64,000 nt of DNA from Multivorans sp965116445 (GTDB lineage: Bacteria > Acidobacteriota > Thermoanaerobaculia > Multivoradales > Multivoraceae), in contig OZ220688.1 in NCBI GenBank assembly GCA_965116445.1, forward strand, positions 806,001 to 870,000, given 5' to 3'. Numbering within the stretch: position 1 is the stretch's first letter; every line of letters begins with the position of its first letter. Both the position numbers and the translations under genes were made by a program. Shown in pieces: positions 8,305 through 16,315 of this stretch. The notes under the pieces were generated by a model. It searched no databases. It was given only the letters and a program-made list of their open reading frames with translations, and was not told the DNA's origin.

Positions 8305-9266
8305 TGCTCTCCCGCAGTGCCCGGGGCGTGTACTGGATGGGTCGCTACCTCACGCGGGCCCAGTACCTGAGTCGTCTCCTGGAGCTGCACGTGCAGGCCC
8401 TCGTCGATCGGTCGGTCGAGGAGATCCACTTCGGCTGGCGGCGCATCTACCGGGCGATGAAGCGCTTTCCGCCGGCGGGGGAGAGCTGGTTGCCCGAGGC
8501 CGAGGAGTTCGCGTTGGCGGACTCGTTCACGCTGGCGGACGATCTGACCTTCGAGCGGTCGAACCCCGACTCGGTCTGGAGCAGTCTTGAACTGGGCCGC
8601 GAGAACGCCCGTCAGATGAGGCACTGCATCAGCGCCGAGATGTGGACCTGCCTGAACCTGGCCTACCTGCGGATTCGGGACCTGGAAACCGTGGACATCT
8701 GGAGGACTCCCGAGACCTTCTACGCCCAGACCTGCAACGAGATCCACAACTTCGTCGGCCTTGCCGATGCGACGATGTACCGGAGCGGCGCCTGGAGGTT
8801 CATGCGCCTCGGTTGCGCGATCGAGCGGGTTCAGCTTGCGGTATCGCTGATCGTCGCCCAGGCGGAGCTCGGGCGTCGCATGAAGAGGCGCAGGCTGGGC
8901 TGGGCGAGCATGCTGCGCATGCATCACGCCTCCGAGGCCTACAGCCGGCGGTACGGGATCGAGATTCGGCGCGGCCGCGTTCTGGATCTGCTGGTGAGCG
9001 ACCCGCTCCTGCCCGCTTCGTTGCTCAGCTCGGTTCGTGCTGCGGCGGAGGAGCTGGAGGCCATCGAGACCGGGCCGGATGTCGAAGCCGACGCGGCGGC
9101 GAGGCGACTCGTTGGCCGCGCCGGCGCCTTGATCCTCTACGACTGGCCGGAAGCCAGGGATCGGGAACAACTCCTCCGGCGTGTGGACCGTTGCACCCGC
9201 GATCTGCACGGCACTGTGCTGGATGCCTTCGTGGACTACGGGATCCAGGACTCTCCGCTGCGATGA
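8304..9266 (+). CDS. Alpha-E domain protein (DUF403)
   Basis: 320 all-helical residues starting MLSRSARGVYWMGRYLTRAQ, the conserved opening of the alpha-E family. The ATG shares its A with the stop of the ATP-grasp gene (TGATG), so the two are translationally coupled. Alpha-E proteins have no known enzyme activity. They occur almost always with the circularly permuted ATP-grasp and a transglutaminase-like peptidase, suggesting a complex that makes, modifies or trims a peptide. The gene ends in a 4-nt ATGA overlap with the next gene. Confidence 0.87.
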   Translation: MLSRSARGVYWMGRYLTRAQYLSRLLELHVQALVDRSVEEIHFGWRRIYRAMKRFPPAGESWLPEAEEFALADSFTLADDLTFERSNPDSVWSSLELGRENARQMRHCISAEMWTCLNLAYLRIRDLETVDIWRTPETFYAQTCNEIHNFVGLADATMYRSGAWRFMRLGCAIERVQLAVSLIVAQAELGRRMKRRRLGWASMLRMHHASEAYSRRYGIEIRRGRVLDLLVSDPLLPASLLSSVRAAAEELEAIETGPDVEADAAARRLVGRAGALILYDWPEARDREQLLRRVDRCTRDLHGTVLDAFVDYGIQDSPLR

Positions 9267-10168
9267 CGGGGATGCGCTACGAAGTCGAGCACCGGACGCG
9301 GTACGGGTACGCGAAGAGCGCTCGCCGCTGTGTGTTGATGTTGTGTCTCCAGCCGGTTTCGGCGCCGGGGCAGAGAGTGGTGGAGTTCGAGATCGAGACG
9401 GAACCGGCCGCGTCGTTGAGTCCTGAGCGCGACGGGTTCGGCAACCGGCGCCACGTGCTCAACGTCCACCGGCGTCACCGTGGACTGACGATCACGTCGC
9501 GGTTCCAGGTGGAACGTGATGCTGGCCCGCGGACCGGCGAAGCCGACCGACTCAAGTCGGAATCGGGGCGGGAGGCGAGGGATCGCTGGGAGGCGGTCCG
9601 TGCCTGGAGCCGGCTTCCGGAGTTCTGGCATCTCGTCCGGCCAAGTCGCCGGGCCCGTCCGTCCCCGGCGCTGGAGGACTTTGTGCGTCGCGAACGCCTC
9701 GAACCGGACGACGACCCGTTGACGTCCATCCAGCGTCTTTCGGATAAGATCCACCACGCTTTCGACTACCAGACAGGTAGTACTTCGGCCGATTCTCCGA
9801 TCGAGCACATGCTGGAGTCCGGCCTTGGCGTCTGTCAGGATTACGCCCACGTCATGATTACCATCGCCCGTTCCTGGGGCGTTCCGTCCCGTTACGTATC
9901 CGGCTACCTGCACACGACCGGTCGCCCGGGAGAGCCGACGGTGGCGACGGGCAGCCACGCCTGGGTCGAGTGCAGGTTGCCAGGGGCCGGATGGGTCGGC
10001 TTCGACCCGACGAACGCGGCATGTGGGGACGGGCGCCACATCCGCGTGGCCGTTGGCCGCGACTACGCTGATGTCTCGCCGACGAGCGGCGTGTTCCAGG
10101 GCAGCGCGGATGCGGAGATCGAGGTCGATGTGATAGTGAATGCTCTCGGTCCCACGGGACCGAGATGA
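9263..10168 (+). CDS. Transglutaminase-like cysteine protease with bacterial N-terminal domain
   Basis: 301 residues. The N-terminal beta domain (about residues 3-95, opening YEVEHRTRYGYA) is the bacterial transglutaminase-like N-terminal region. The papain-like core has its triad visible: Cys191 in GVCQDYAH, His232 in GSHAWVEC and Asp248 in GFDPTN. Such proteins are predicted peptidases or amidases acting on the product of the ATP-grasp partner. It begins inside the alpha-E stop (ATGA), which completes a three-gene unit. The cytoplasmic location is inferred from the absence of a signal peptide. Confidence 0.87.
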   Translation: MTGMRYEVEHRTRYGYAKSARRCVLMLCLQPVSAPGQRVVEFEIETEPAASLSPERDGFGNRRHVLNVHRRHRGLTITSRFQVERDAGPRTGEADRLKSESGREARDRWEAVRAWSRLPEFWHLVRPSRRARPSPALEDFVRRERLEPDDDPLTSIQRLSDKIHHAFDYQTGSTSADSPIEHMLESGLGVCQDYAHVMITIARSWGVPSRYVSGYLHTTGRPGEPTVATGSHAWVECRLPGAGWVGFDPTNAACGDGRHIRVAVGRDYADVSPTSGVFQGSADAEIEVDVIVNALGPTGPR

Positions 10169-10201
10169 AATCGTGAGCGGAAGGAAGAGGAGGCAGAGAG
10201 G

Positions 10202-10540
10202 ATGAACGTCCAGGCTGAGAACCATGATGGGGTTCTTGTTGCGAAAGTCGAGGGTCGCGTCGACAGCTCGAACTCTCAGGATTTCGAGCGCCAGTTGCAA
10301 GCGGCCATCGGTGACGACATCGGAGCCGTCGTGATGGATCTCGGCCAACTGGCCTACATCAGCAGCGCCGGCTTGAGGGTTGTCCTCTTGGTGGCCAAGA
10401 CCCTCGGGCAGCGCAACGTGAGCATCTCCCTCTGCTCGCTCTCCGATCCTGTTCAGTCGGTCTTCGAGATCAGCGGTTTCAACCGCATCATCCAGATCTA
10501 CGACACCCAGGCCGACGCCCTGGCCGCTGCCGGAAAGTAG
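10202..10540 (+). CDS. STAS-domain anti-sigma factor antagonist (RsbV/SpoIIAA-like)
   Basis: 112 residues with a single STAS fold. The phosphorylatable serine region is YISSAGLRVV (Ser54/Ser55), preceded by the usual VVMDLGQL strand. In partner switching the dephosphorylated STAS protein binds the RsbW-type kinase and frees its other partner. The cognate phosphatase and kinase genes follow directly (10560 and 11753), so the trio forms a complete module except for the final target, since no sigma factor is encoded nearby. It lies 34 nt after the transglutaminase gene and is probably on the same transcript. Confidence 0.88.
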   Translation: MNVQAENHDGVLVAKVEGRVDSSNSQDFERQLQAAIGDDIGAVVMDLGQLAYISSAGLRVVLLVAKTLGQRNVSISLCSLSDPVQSVFEISGFNRIIQIYDTQADALAAAGK

Positions 10541-10559
10541 GTCGCCCCGGCGTCGCTGC

Positions 10560-11756
10560 ATGTCCGACAGATCGAGCGCTCGGGCCGCACGTAAGGCCAA
10601 TCCCGACTACAAGATTCTGGTCGTCGACGACGAGCCGGATCTGGAGCGCCTGGTCAGACAGCGCATGCGCCGTCACATCCGCTCGGGCCGCTACGCCTTC
10701 GAGTTCGCCGGCAACGGCATCGAGGCGCTCGAGAAGCTCACCGAGGTCGAAGACATAGACATCGTTCTCTCGGATATCAACATGCCGAAGATGGACGGTC
10801 TGACACTGTTGCAGCAGATCCCCGAGGTGAACGCGGACATCCGTTCGGTCATCGTTTCGGCGTACGGCGACATGGAGAACATCCGCACCGCGATGAACCG
10901 CGGCGCGTTCGACTTCGTCACCAAGCCGATCGATTTCGCGGATCTCGAGATCACGATCGATCGCACGCTCAAGCACCTGGACGAGTGGCGCGCCGCCCTG
11001 GCGGCGCGGGACAAGCTCGTCGCGCTTCAGAACGAACTCGACGTGGCTACGAAGATACAGCAGTCGATCCTTCCGGACCAGTTTCCCCACGCCGACGGTT
11101 GCGAGGTCTTCGGCTGCATGGAAGCGGCACGCAACGTCGGTGGTGACTTCTTCGACGTGATCAAGCTGGACAAGGGCTGTCTCGGGCTCGCCGTAGCGGA
11201 CGTCTCGGACAAGGGCGTACCGGCGGCCCTGTTCATGATGTCGAGCCGCACCTTGCTCAAGGGCGCGGCGGTCGGCGTCGGGGATCCGGGGCCCGTTCTG
11301 TCGGAAGTGAACGACCTGTTGAACGAGACGAACGACGCTGCGATGTTCGTGACCGTCTTCTACGGTGTGTACGACCCCTCGACCAGGGTGCTGACCTTCT
11401 CAAACGGAGGCCACAACCCGCCTCTCATCGTTCACGCCGACGGCAGCTCCGAGGAACTCGAACTGACCGGCGGAATCGCCCTCGGCGCGATCCCGCAATT
11501 CGCATACGGCCAGGCCAGCGTTCAGCTCAGGCCGGGAGACATGGTCGTCTTCTTCACCGACGGTGTGACCGAGGCGATCAACATCGCGAACGAGGAGTTC
11601 GGTCTGGAGGCCGTCCAGGCGCTGTTCGAGGACGGCCAGGCCCGGAGTGCCCGGGAGGCCGCTGAGATGATTCTGCAGGCGGTGCGCGACTTTGCCGGGG
11701 AGGCGCCGCAGTTCGACGACCTGACCTGCATGACCCTGCGTGTTGCTGACGAGTGA
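10560..11756 (+). CDS. Response regulator with PP2C/SpoIIE phosphatase output (RsbU-like)
   Basis: 398 residues: REC domain (residues about 18-145) with acidic pocket VVDDEP, phosphoacceptor Asp72 in SDINMPKMDG and Lys in VTKPIDF. A short coiled linker with EIQQSI-type sequence follows (TKIQQSILPDQFP), then a SpoIIE PP2C domain with metal-binding motifs GGDFFDV, ADVSDKGVPAALFM, SNGGHNPPLI and DGVTEA. Phosphorylation of REC by a histidine kinase would control dephosphorylation of the upstream STAS protein. The sensor kinase at 13372 in the same run is the obvious candidate, because it has no other regulator beside it. Confidence 0.9.
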   Translation: MSDRSSARAARKANPDYKILVVDDEPDLERLVRQRMRRHIRSGRYAFEFAGNGIEALEKLTEVEDIDIVLSDINMPKMDGLTLLQQIPEVNADIRSVIVSAYGDMENIRTAMNRGAFDFVTKPIDFADLEITIDRTLKHLDEWRAALAARDKLVALQNELDVATKIQQSILPDQFPHADGCEVFGCMEAARNVGGDFFDVIKLDKGCLGLAVADVSDKGVPAALFMMSSRTLLKGAAVGVGDPGPVLSEVNDLLNETNDAAMFVTVFYGVYDPSTRVLTFSNGGHNPPLIVHADGSSEELELTGGIALGAIPQFAYGQASVQLRPGDMVVFFTDGVTEAINIANEEFGLEAVQALFEDGQARSAREAAEMILQAVRDFAGEAPQFDDLTCMTLRVADE

Positions 11757-12172
11757 GAGCTGATCTCACACTGCGAATCCCGAACCGGGTCGAGGAGCTT
11801 TCGGGCGTATCGGAGGCAGTGGAGACACTCGGGCAGGAGGAGGACTGGACTCCCGACGTTTCGTATGCCGTCGTCCTGGCGCTCGAGGAGGTCGCGACGA
11901 ACGTCGTGCGGCACGGCGGGGGCGAGCCAGGGACCAGTGAGATCGAGATCGAAATCGTCTCTACAGGCACGGAAGTGCGGGTGGAGGTTCGCGATCGCGG
12001 CAAGCCGTTCGATCCCTTCCAGGACGCTCCCGAGCCGGACACTGAAGCCGCGCTGGAGGATCGGAAGATCGGCGGTCTCGGCGTCCACTTCGTGCGGGTT
12101 CTGATGGACGAGGCGTCCTACCGCCGCGAGGACGGTCGCAACCATGTGACCATGGTCAAGCGCCGGAGTTGA
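11753..12172 (+). CDS. RsbW-like serine/threonine protein kinase (HATPase_c_2)
   Basis: 139 residues of a GHKL ATPase: N-box ALEEVATNVVRHG, G1 box VEVRDRGKPFDP and G2-like GGLGVHFV. Length and motifs match anti-sigma-factor kinases of the RsbW/SpoIIAB type that phosphorylate a STAS antagonist. The GTG start overlaps the phosphatase stop (GTGA), so kinase and phosphatase are made in a fixed ratio. The partner that it inhibits (sigma factor or other protein) is not in the window. Confidence 0.87.
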   Translation: MRADLTLRIPNRVEELSGVSEAVETLGQEEDWTPDVSYAVVLALEEVATNVVRHGGGEPGTSEIEIEIVSTGTEVRVEVRDRGKPFDPFQDAPEPDTEAALEDRKIGGLGVHFVRVLMDEASYRREDGRNHVTMVKRRS

Positions 12173-12187
12173 ACCCGGCGGCACGAG

Positions 12188-13375
12188 ATGCGCGTTCGTC
12201 CACAGGGGACCCTGACCGCGTCGGCCTGCGCCGCGATCATGGCTCTCGGGTCAGCCCCTGCGGCGGCACAGGCGGAGGTCCCGGGCGTATCTCCTGAGCG
12301 CGTCCTGTTCGGCCAGTCCGCCGCGTTCAGTGGCCCGGCAGCCGAGCTCGGCAGGGGCATGCGGCTGGGTATTCAGGCGGCGTTCAAGGAGGCCAACGAT
12401 GCCGGCGGCGTGCATGGGCGACGCCTGGAACTGGTCACGGTGGATGACGGATACGAGCCGGAGGCGGCTATCAGCAACACGCGCCGACTGATCGAGGACG
12501 AGGGCGTGTTCGCGCTGGTCGGCGGCGTCGGTACGCCGACATCCCGTTCCGCGGTACCGGTTGCCGAAGAGGCGGGTGTGCCGTACATCGCTCCGTTCAC
12601 CGGCGCAGGCTTTCTCCGCAGCGAACCGCACGTGATCAACCTCCGCGCCTCCTACGCCCAGGAGACGGAGGAGATGGTGGAGCGACTGACCAGGGATCTC
12701 GGCATCGAGCGGATCGCGGTCGTCATCCAGAACGACTCCTTCGGGCGAGCCGGTCTGGCCGGCGTTCGTGCCGCCTTCGACAGGCGGGGCATGGAGGCGG
12801 TCGCCATCGGCGTCTATCCGCGCAACACGACCGCCGTCAAGACGGCCATCGTCGACATCGAGGTGGGCCGGCCTGAGGCAGTAATCATGGTGGGCGCCTA
12901 TCAGCCGGTGGCCAGCCTGATCGCCTGGACCCGGCACATAGGCCTGGATCCCGTGTTCATGACGCTGTCCTTCGTGGGCAGCAATGCCCTGGCGGAAGAG
13001 CTCGGTCCACGGGGCGCCAACGTTTACGTTACTCAGGTCGTGCCCTTCCCGACCGCGCGAAACTCGAGAGTCGCCGCGGCCTACCGGCGCGCGTTGGGCG
13101 CCCACACCCCCGGGGCCGAACCCGGTTTCGTCTCGTTCGAGGGGTACCTGGCTGGACGTCTGGTGATCGAAGCGCTCGAGCGGTGCGGGACGGCGGTCGA
13201 TCGCGATCGCTTCATCCAGACGCTGAAGAGCGCGGGTTCCATCGACCTGGACGGTTTCAGGCTCGTGTTCGGCGACGAAGACAACCAGGGATCGGATGCC
13301 GTGTTCCTGACCGTGATCGACGAACGGGGCCGGTATCGACCGGCGACACGGCTCGAAGGCGCTGTGAAGCAATGA
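12188..13375 (+). CDS. Periplasmic ligand-binding protein, Leu/Ile/Val-type (Peripla_BP_6)
   Basis: 395 residues with a signal peptide (residues 1-28, ending AAAQA) and a type I periplasmic-binding fold: ILFGQSAAFSGPA-like opening (VLFGQSAAFSG), LVTVDDGYEPEAA, ALVGGVGTPTS, VIQNDSFGRAG. Members bind amino acids, amides or other small molecules. No branched-chain permease genes are nearby. Instead the stop overlaps the start of a sensor histidine kinase (ATGA), which suggests it serves as the ligand-binding partner of that kinase rather than of a transporter. The ligand is unknown. Confidence 0.85.
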   Translation: MRVRPQGTLTASACAAIMALGSAPAAAQAEVPGVSPERVLFGQSAAFSGPAAELGRGMRLGIQAAFKEANDAGGVHGRRLELVTVDDGYEPEAAISNTRRLIEDEGVFALVGGVGTPTSRSAVPVAEEAGVPYIAPFTGAGFLRSEPHVINLRASYAQETEEMVERLTRDLGIERIAVVIQNDSFGRAGLAGVRAAFDRRGMEAVAIGVYPRNTTAVKTAIVDIEVGRPEAVIMVGAYQPVASLIAWTRHIGLDPVFMTLSFVGSNALAEELGPRGANVYVTQVVPFPTARNSRVAAAYRRALGAHTPGAEPGFVSFEGYLAGRLVIEALERCGTAVDRDRFIQTLKSAGSIDLDGFRLVFGDEDNQGSDAVFLTVIDERGRYRPATRLEGAVKQ

Positions 13376-15525
13376 TCCCGTGGTTCCGGCGACTGGCCGA
13401 GGCCCGCTACAGGATCGCCACCCAACTCTACGTTGCGATAGGCGGCGCCGCCGCGTTGACGCTGGCGGCCAGTCTGGTGGCTCTGTTCGCCTTCGCCCAG
13501 GTGGGCGATTCGCAGAACCGGGTCACCCTGGGAACGGTGCCTGAACTGGCGGCCGCTTTCGGCGTCGCCCAGGGCAGCGGAACGCTGGTGGCGGCGGGAC
13601 CCAGACTGACCGCGACGGCGAACCAGGACGAACTGAATCGGGCGGTCGTCGAGATCGCGCCGGCGCAGCGAGCGTTCGAGTCCGCACTCGAGGACCTGAT
13701 GAGCCGGGGCACCGCGTCCGAGGAGTCGCTTGGCGGCGACACGGAGATCGTGAGCATCCGGACTCGGGGCGGGGAGCTGATCGGGAACATCGCGGCGATC
13801 GAGGAGTCGGTGTCGGAGGGCTTCCAACTGGGCGCGGAGAGCGAGGCGCTGCGGCTGGAACTGGAGTCGCTCCACAGCCGGATCGAGGCGCTTCTGGTGC
13901 CCGCTCTCGATGACCAGCTCTTCTACGCCATGACCGGTTTTCGCTCGTTCGAGCAGCCGCCGGTACCCCGCGATCGACACTTCTCGGAGCCGGAGATCGA
14001 CCGTTACCGCGTGCTGGTCGGGCTGCAGCAGGACGTCACGATCATCGATCAGCTCCTGAAGAGTCTGGCGGTGCTGACCGACCGGCCGCTGATCGAGCCG
14101 GTGGAGGAGCGATACGAGTCGGCGGCGACGAGCATCGAGCGCGCCCTCAGCGCGATCGACGAAACCGCGACCTCGGACCGGTTGAAGGCGCTCTTCGGTG
14201 AGATGCTGGCCAAGAGTCGCAGCACCTTCGACCTGAGACGACAGGAAGTCGACGCGCTCGACCGGCAGCAGGCACTGCTGGAAGAGAACCAGAATCTGGC
14301 CGTCGACGTCGGTGACGACGTCGAGAGGCTGGTCGCCGGGTCCCAGGCCCGCACCGATGCGGCGACAGAGGCAGCGTCCCAGGCCATCAGCACCGGCCGC
14401 GCACTGCTCCTGGGGCTCAACATTCTGAGCATCGCCGGCGCGGTCTTCATCGGCTGGCTGTTCGTCGGACGACTGCTGGTACGCCGCTTCGAAGCGCTGT
14501 CGAGCAGCATGCGGGAGATGGCGGGCGGCAACCTGGAAGCCGAAATCGGGATCGGCGGCAAGGACGAGGTCGCTGACATGGCGGCTGCTCTCGAGGTCTT
14601 CCGCCGTCACGCACTGGAAGTGCAGCGCCTGAACCTGGTCGAGAAGCTGGCGGACGAGTTGAAGGAGAAGAACGACGAACTGCAGGTCGTCCTGGCCGAC
14701 CTGCAGAAGGTGCAGGATCAGATCGTGATGCGCGAGAAGCTCGCCGCGCTGGGCGAGCTGACGGCCGGCGTCGCCCACGAGATCAAGAACCCTCTGAACT
14801 TCGTGAAGAACTTCTCGGAGGTTTCCGCCGAACTCCTCGAGGAGGTCGAGGAGATCATGAAGGAGAACGAGGACGGCAGCCTGGACGAAGACCAGCGGGA
14901 GGAGATCGGCGAGATCTTCCAGGACCTGAGCGGCAACCTGAAGCTGATCCAGAACCACGGCGAGCGCGCCAACCGGATCGTCACCGACATGCTGAAGATG
15001 GGCCGGGGCGCCGCCGGCCGGGAGGTCGCCGACATCAACCGCCTGGTCGACGAGCACATCGCGCTCGCCTACCACAGCGCGCGCGCCACGGATCCGAGCT
15101 TCAACCTGACGATCGAGAAGGACTTCGATCCCGATCTGGGGACCCTGGAGGTCGTTTCGCAGGACGTGGGCCGCGTGTTCCTCAACCTGGTCAGCAATGC
15201 CTGCTACGCCACGGATGAGAGACGGCGGTCAGCCGACGAGTCCTACGAGCCGACCCTGACGGTCACGACGCGGAAGATGGACGACGGGGTCGAGGTTCGG
15301 GTGCGGGACAACGGCAACGGGATTCCGCGCGACTTGGTGGACAAGATCTTCAATCCCTTCTTCACGACCAAGCCGACCGATCAGGGCACGGGACTGGGGC
15401 TGGCGCTCTCGGCCGACATCGTGCGCGAACACGGCGGCATGATCCGGGTCGACACGGAGCCGGGCGAGTACACGGAGATGATCGTCGAGTTGTCCGCGGC
15501 GCCGCCCGACTTCGATCTGCCCTGA
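13372..15525 (+). CDS. Transmembrane sensor histidine kinase with HAMP domain
   Basis: 717 residues: TM1 (about 18-44), a long helical periplasmic domain (45-340), TM2 (about 343-366), HAMP (366-415), a coiled coil, then the kinase core. The phosphoacceptor is His469 in VAHEIKNPLN. An acidic insertion (about 490-525) separates the two dimerisation helices. The ATPase boxes are NLVSNACYAT, VRDNGNGIP and FFTTKPTDQGTGLGL. ATG at 13372 overlaps the binding-protein stop by 4 nt; the longer open frame to 13183 is a shadow of that gene. No dedicated response regulator follows. The REC-PP2C protein upstream is the likely target, and the periplasmic domain probably docks the binding protein. Confidence 0.9.
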   Translation: MIPWFRRLAEARYRIATQLYVAIGGAAALTLAASLVALFAFAQVGDSQNRVTLGTVPELAAAFGVAQGSGTLVAAGPRLTATANQDELNRAVVEIAPAQRAFESALEDLMSRGTASEESLGGDTEIVSIRTRGGELIGNIAAIEESVSEGFQLGAESEALRLELESLHSRIEALLVPALDDQLFYAMTGFRSFEQPPVPRDRHFSEPEIDRYRVLVGLQQDVTIIDQLLKSLAVLTDRPLIEPVEERYESAATSIERALSAIDETATSDRLKALFGEMLAKSRSTFDLRRQEVDALDRQQALLEENQNLAVDVGDDVERLVAGSQARTDAATEAASQAISTGRALLLGLNILSIAGAVFIGWLFVGRLLVRRFEALSSSMREMAGGNLEAEIGIGGKDEVADMAAALEVFRRHALEVQRLNLVEKLADELKEKNDELQVVLADLQKVQDQIVMREKLAALGELTAGVAHEIKNPLNFVKNFSEVSAELLEEVEEIMKENEDGSLDEDQREEIGEIFQDLSGNLKLIQNHGERANRIVTDMLKMGRGAAGREVADINRLVDEHIALAYHSARATDPSFNLTIEKDFDPDLGTLEVVSQDVGRVFLNLVSNACYATDERRRSADESYEPTLTVTTRKMDDGVEVRVRDNGNGIPRDLVDKIFNPFFTTKPTDQGTGLGLALSADIVREHGGMIRVDTEPGEYTEMIVELSAAPPDFDLP

Positions 15526-15528
15526 GAC

Positions 15529-16284
15529 ATGAACGTCGCTCTCACGGCAAGCCAGCCGGCCGCCGCGGCCACGGGCCATCCGGCCTCCGTCTTCGCCATG
15601 AGCGGCGTGACCAAGGTGTACGTGATGGGCGAGGTCGAGGTCCATGCCCTGCGCGGCATCGACCTGGAGCTCCACGAGGGCGAGTTCACCGTGCTGCTCG
15701 GGCCGTCGGGAAGCGGCAAGTCGACGTTGCTGAACATCCTGGGCGGCCTGGACGCGGCGACGGCGGGCAGGGTGACCTACCGGGGCGGCGACCTGAGCGA
15801 AGCCGGGGAACGCGCGCTGACCCGGTACCGGCGCCGTCACGTCGGCTTCGTCTTCCAGTTCTACAACCTGATTCCCTCGCTGACCGCGCGCGAGAACGTT
15901 GCGCTCGTGACCGAGATCGCGCGCGATCCGCTGACCCCGGAGGAGGCACTGGAGATGGTCGGGCTGGAGCGCCGCCTGGATCACTTCCCCTCCCAGATGT
16001 CGGGCGGCGAACAGCAGCGGGTGGCGATCGCCCGCGCGATCGCGAAGCGCCCCGACGTGATGCTCTGCGACGAGCCCACCGGCGCACTGGACATCACCAC
16101 CGGCATCGCTGTCCTCGAGGCGATCGAGAAGGTGAACGCGGATCTGGGCACGACGACCGCGGTGATCACCCACAACGCGGCGATCTCCGCGATGGCGGAC
16201 CGGGTCATCTCGCTCGCCGATGGCCAGATCGCGAGCGACGTCCACAACAGGACCAGGTTGCCGGCCTCGGCGATCGAGTGGTAG
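15529..16284 (+). CDS. ABC transporter ATP-binding protein, LolD/MacB type
   Basis: 251 residues with Walker A GPSGSGKST, signature MSGGEQQRVAIARA, Walker B VMLCDEPTGALD and a switch His in VITHNAA. The sequence belongs to the MacB/LolD class that energises FtsX-type permeases, which expel molecules from the periplasmic side or move lipoproteins. About 25 extra N-terminal residues (alanine and proline rich) precede the usual start, and a later ATG (MSGVTKVY) could be used. It follows the kinase gene by 3 nt and precedes its permease by about 30 nt. Confidence 0.9.
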   Translation: MNVALTASQPAAAATGHPASVFAMSGVTKVYVMGEVEVHALRGIDLELHEGEFTVLLGPSGSGKSTLLNILGGLDAATAGRVTYRGGDLSEAGERALTRYRRRHVGFVFQFYNLIPSLTARENVALVTEIARDPLTPEEALEMVGLERRLDHFPSQMSGGEQQRVAIARAIAKRPDVMLCDEPTGALDITTGIAVLEAIEKVNADLGTTTAVITHNAAISAMADRVISLADGQIASDVHNRTRLPASAIEW

Positions 16285-16315
16285 CGGAGCTCGGCGTGCC
16301 CTTGCCAGCCTTGCC

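Noticed and set aside
8642..9262. Upstream extension of the transglutaminase-like gene to 508 residues
   Set aside because: It overlaps the alpha-E gene in another frame. ATG 9263 in the ATGA overlap starts exactly at the conserved N-terminal domain.
13081..15075. 664-codon minus-strand frame opposite the histidine kinase
   Set aside because: Antisense shadow; the plus strand has all kinase motifs and overlaps its neighbours properly.
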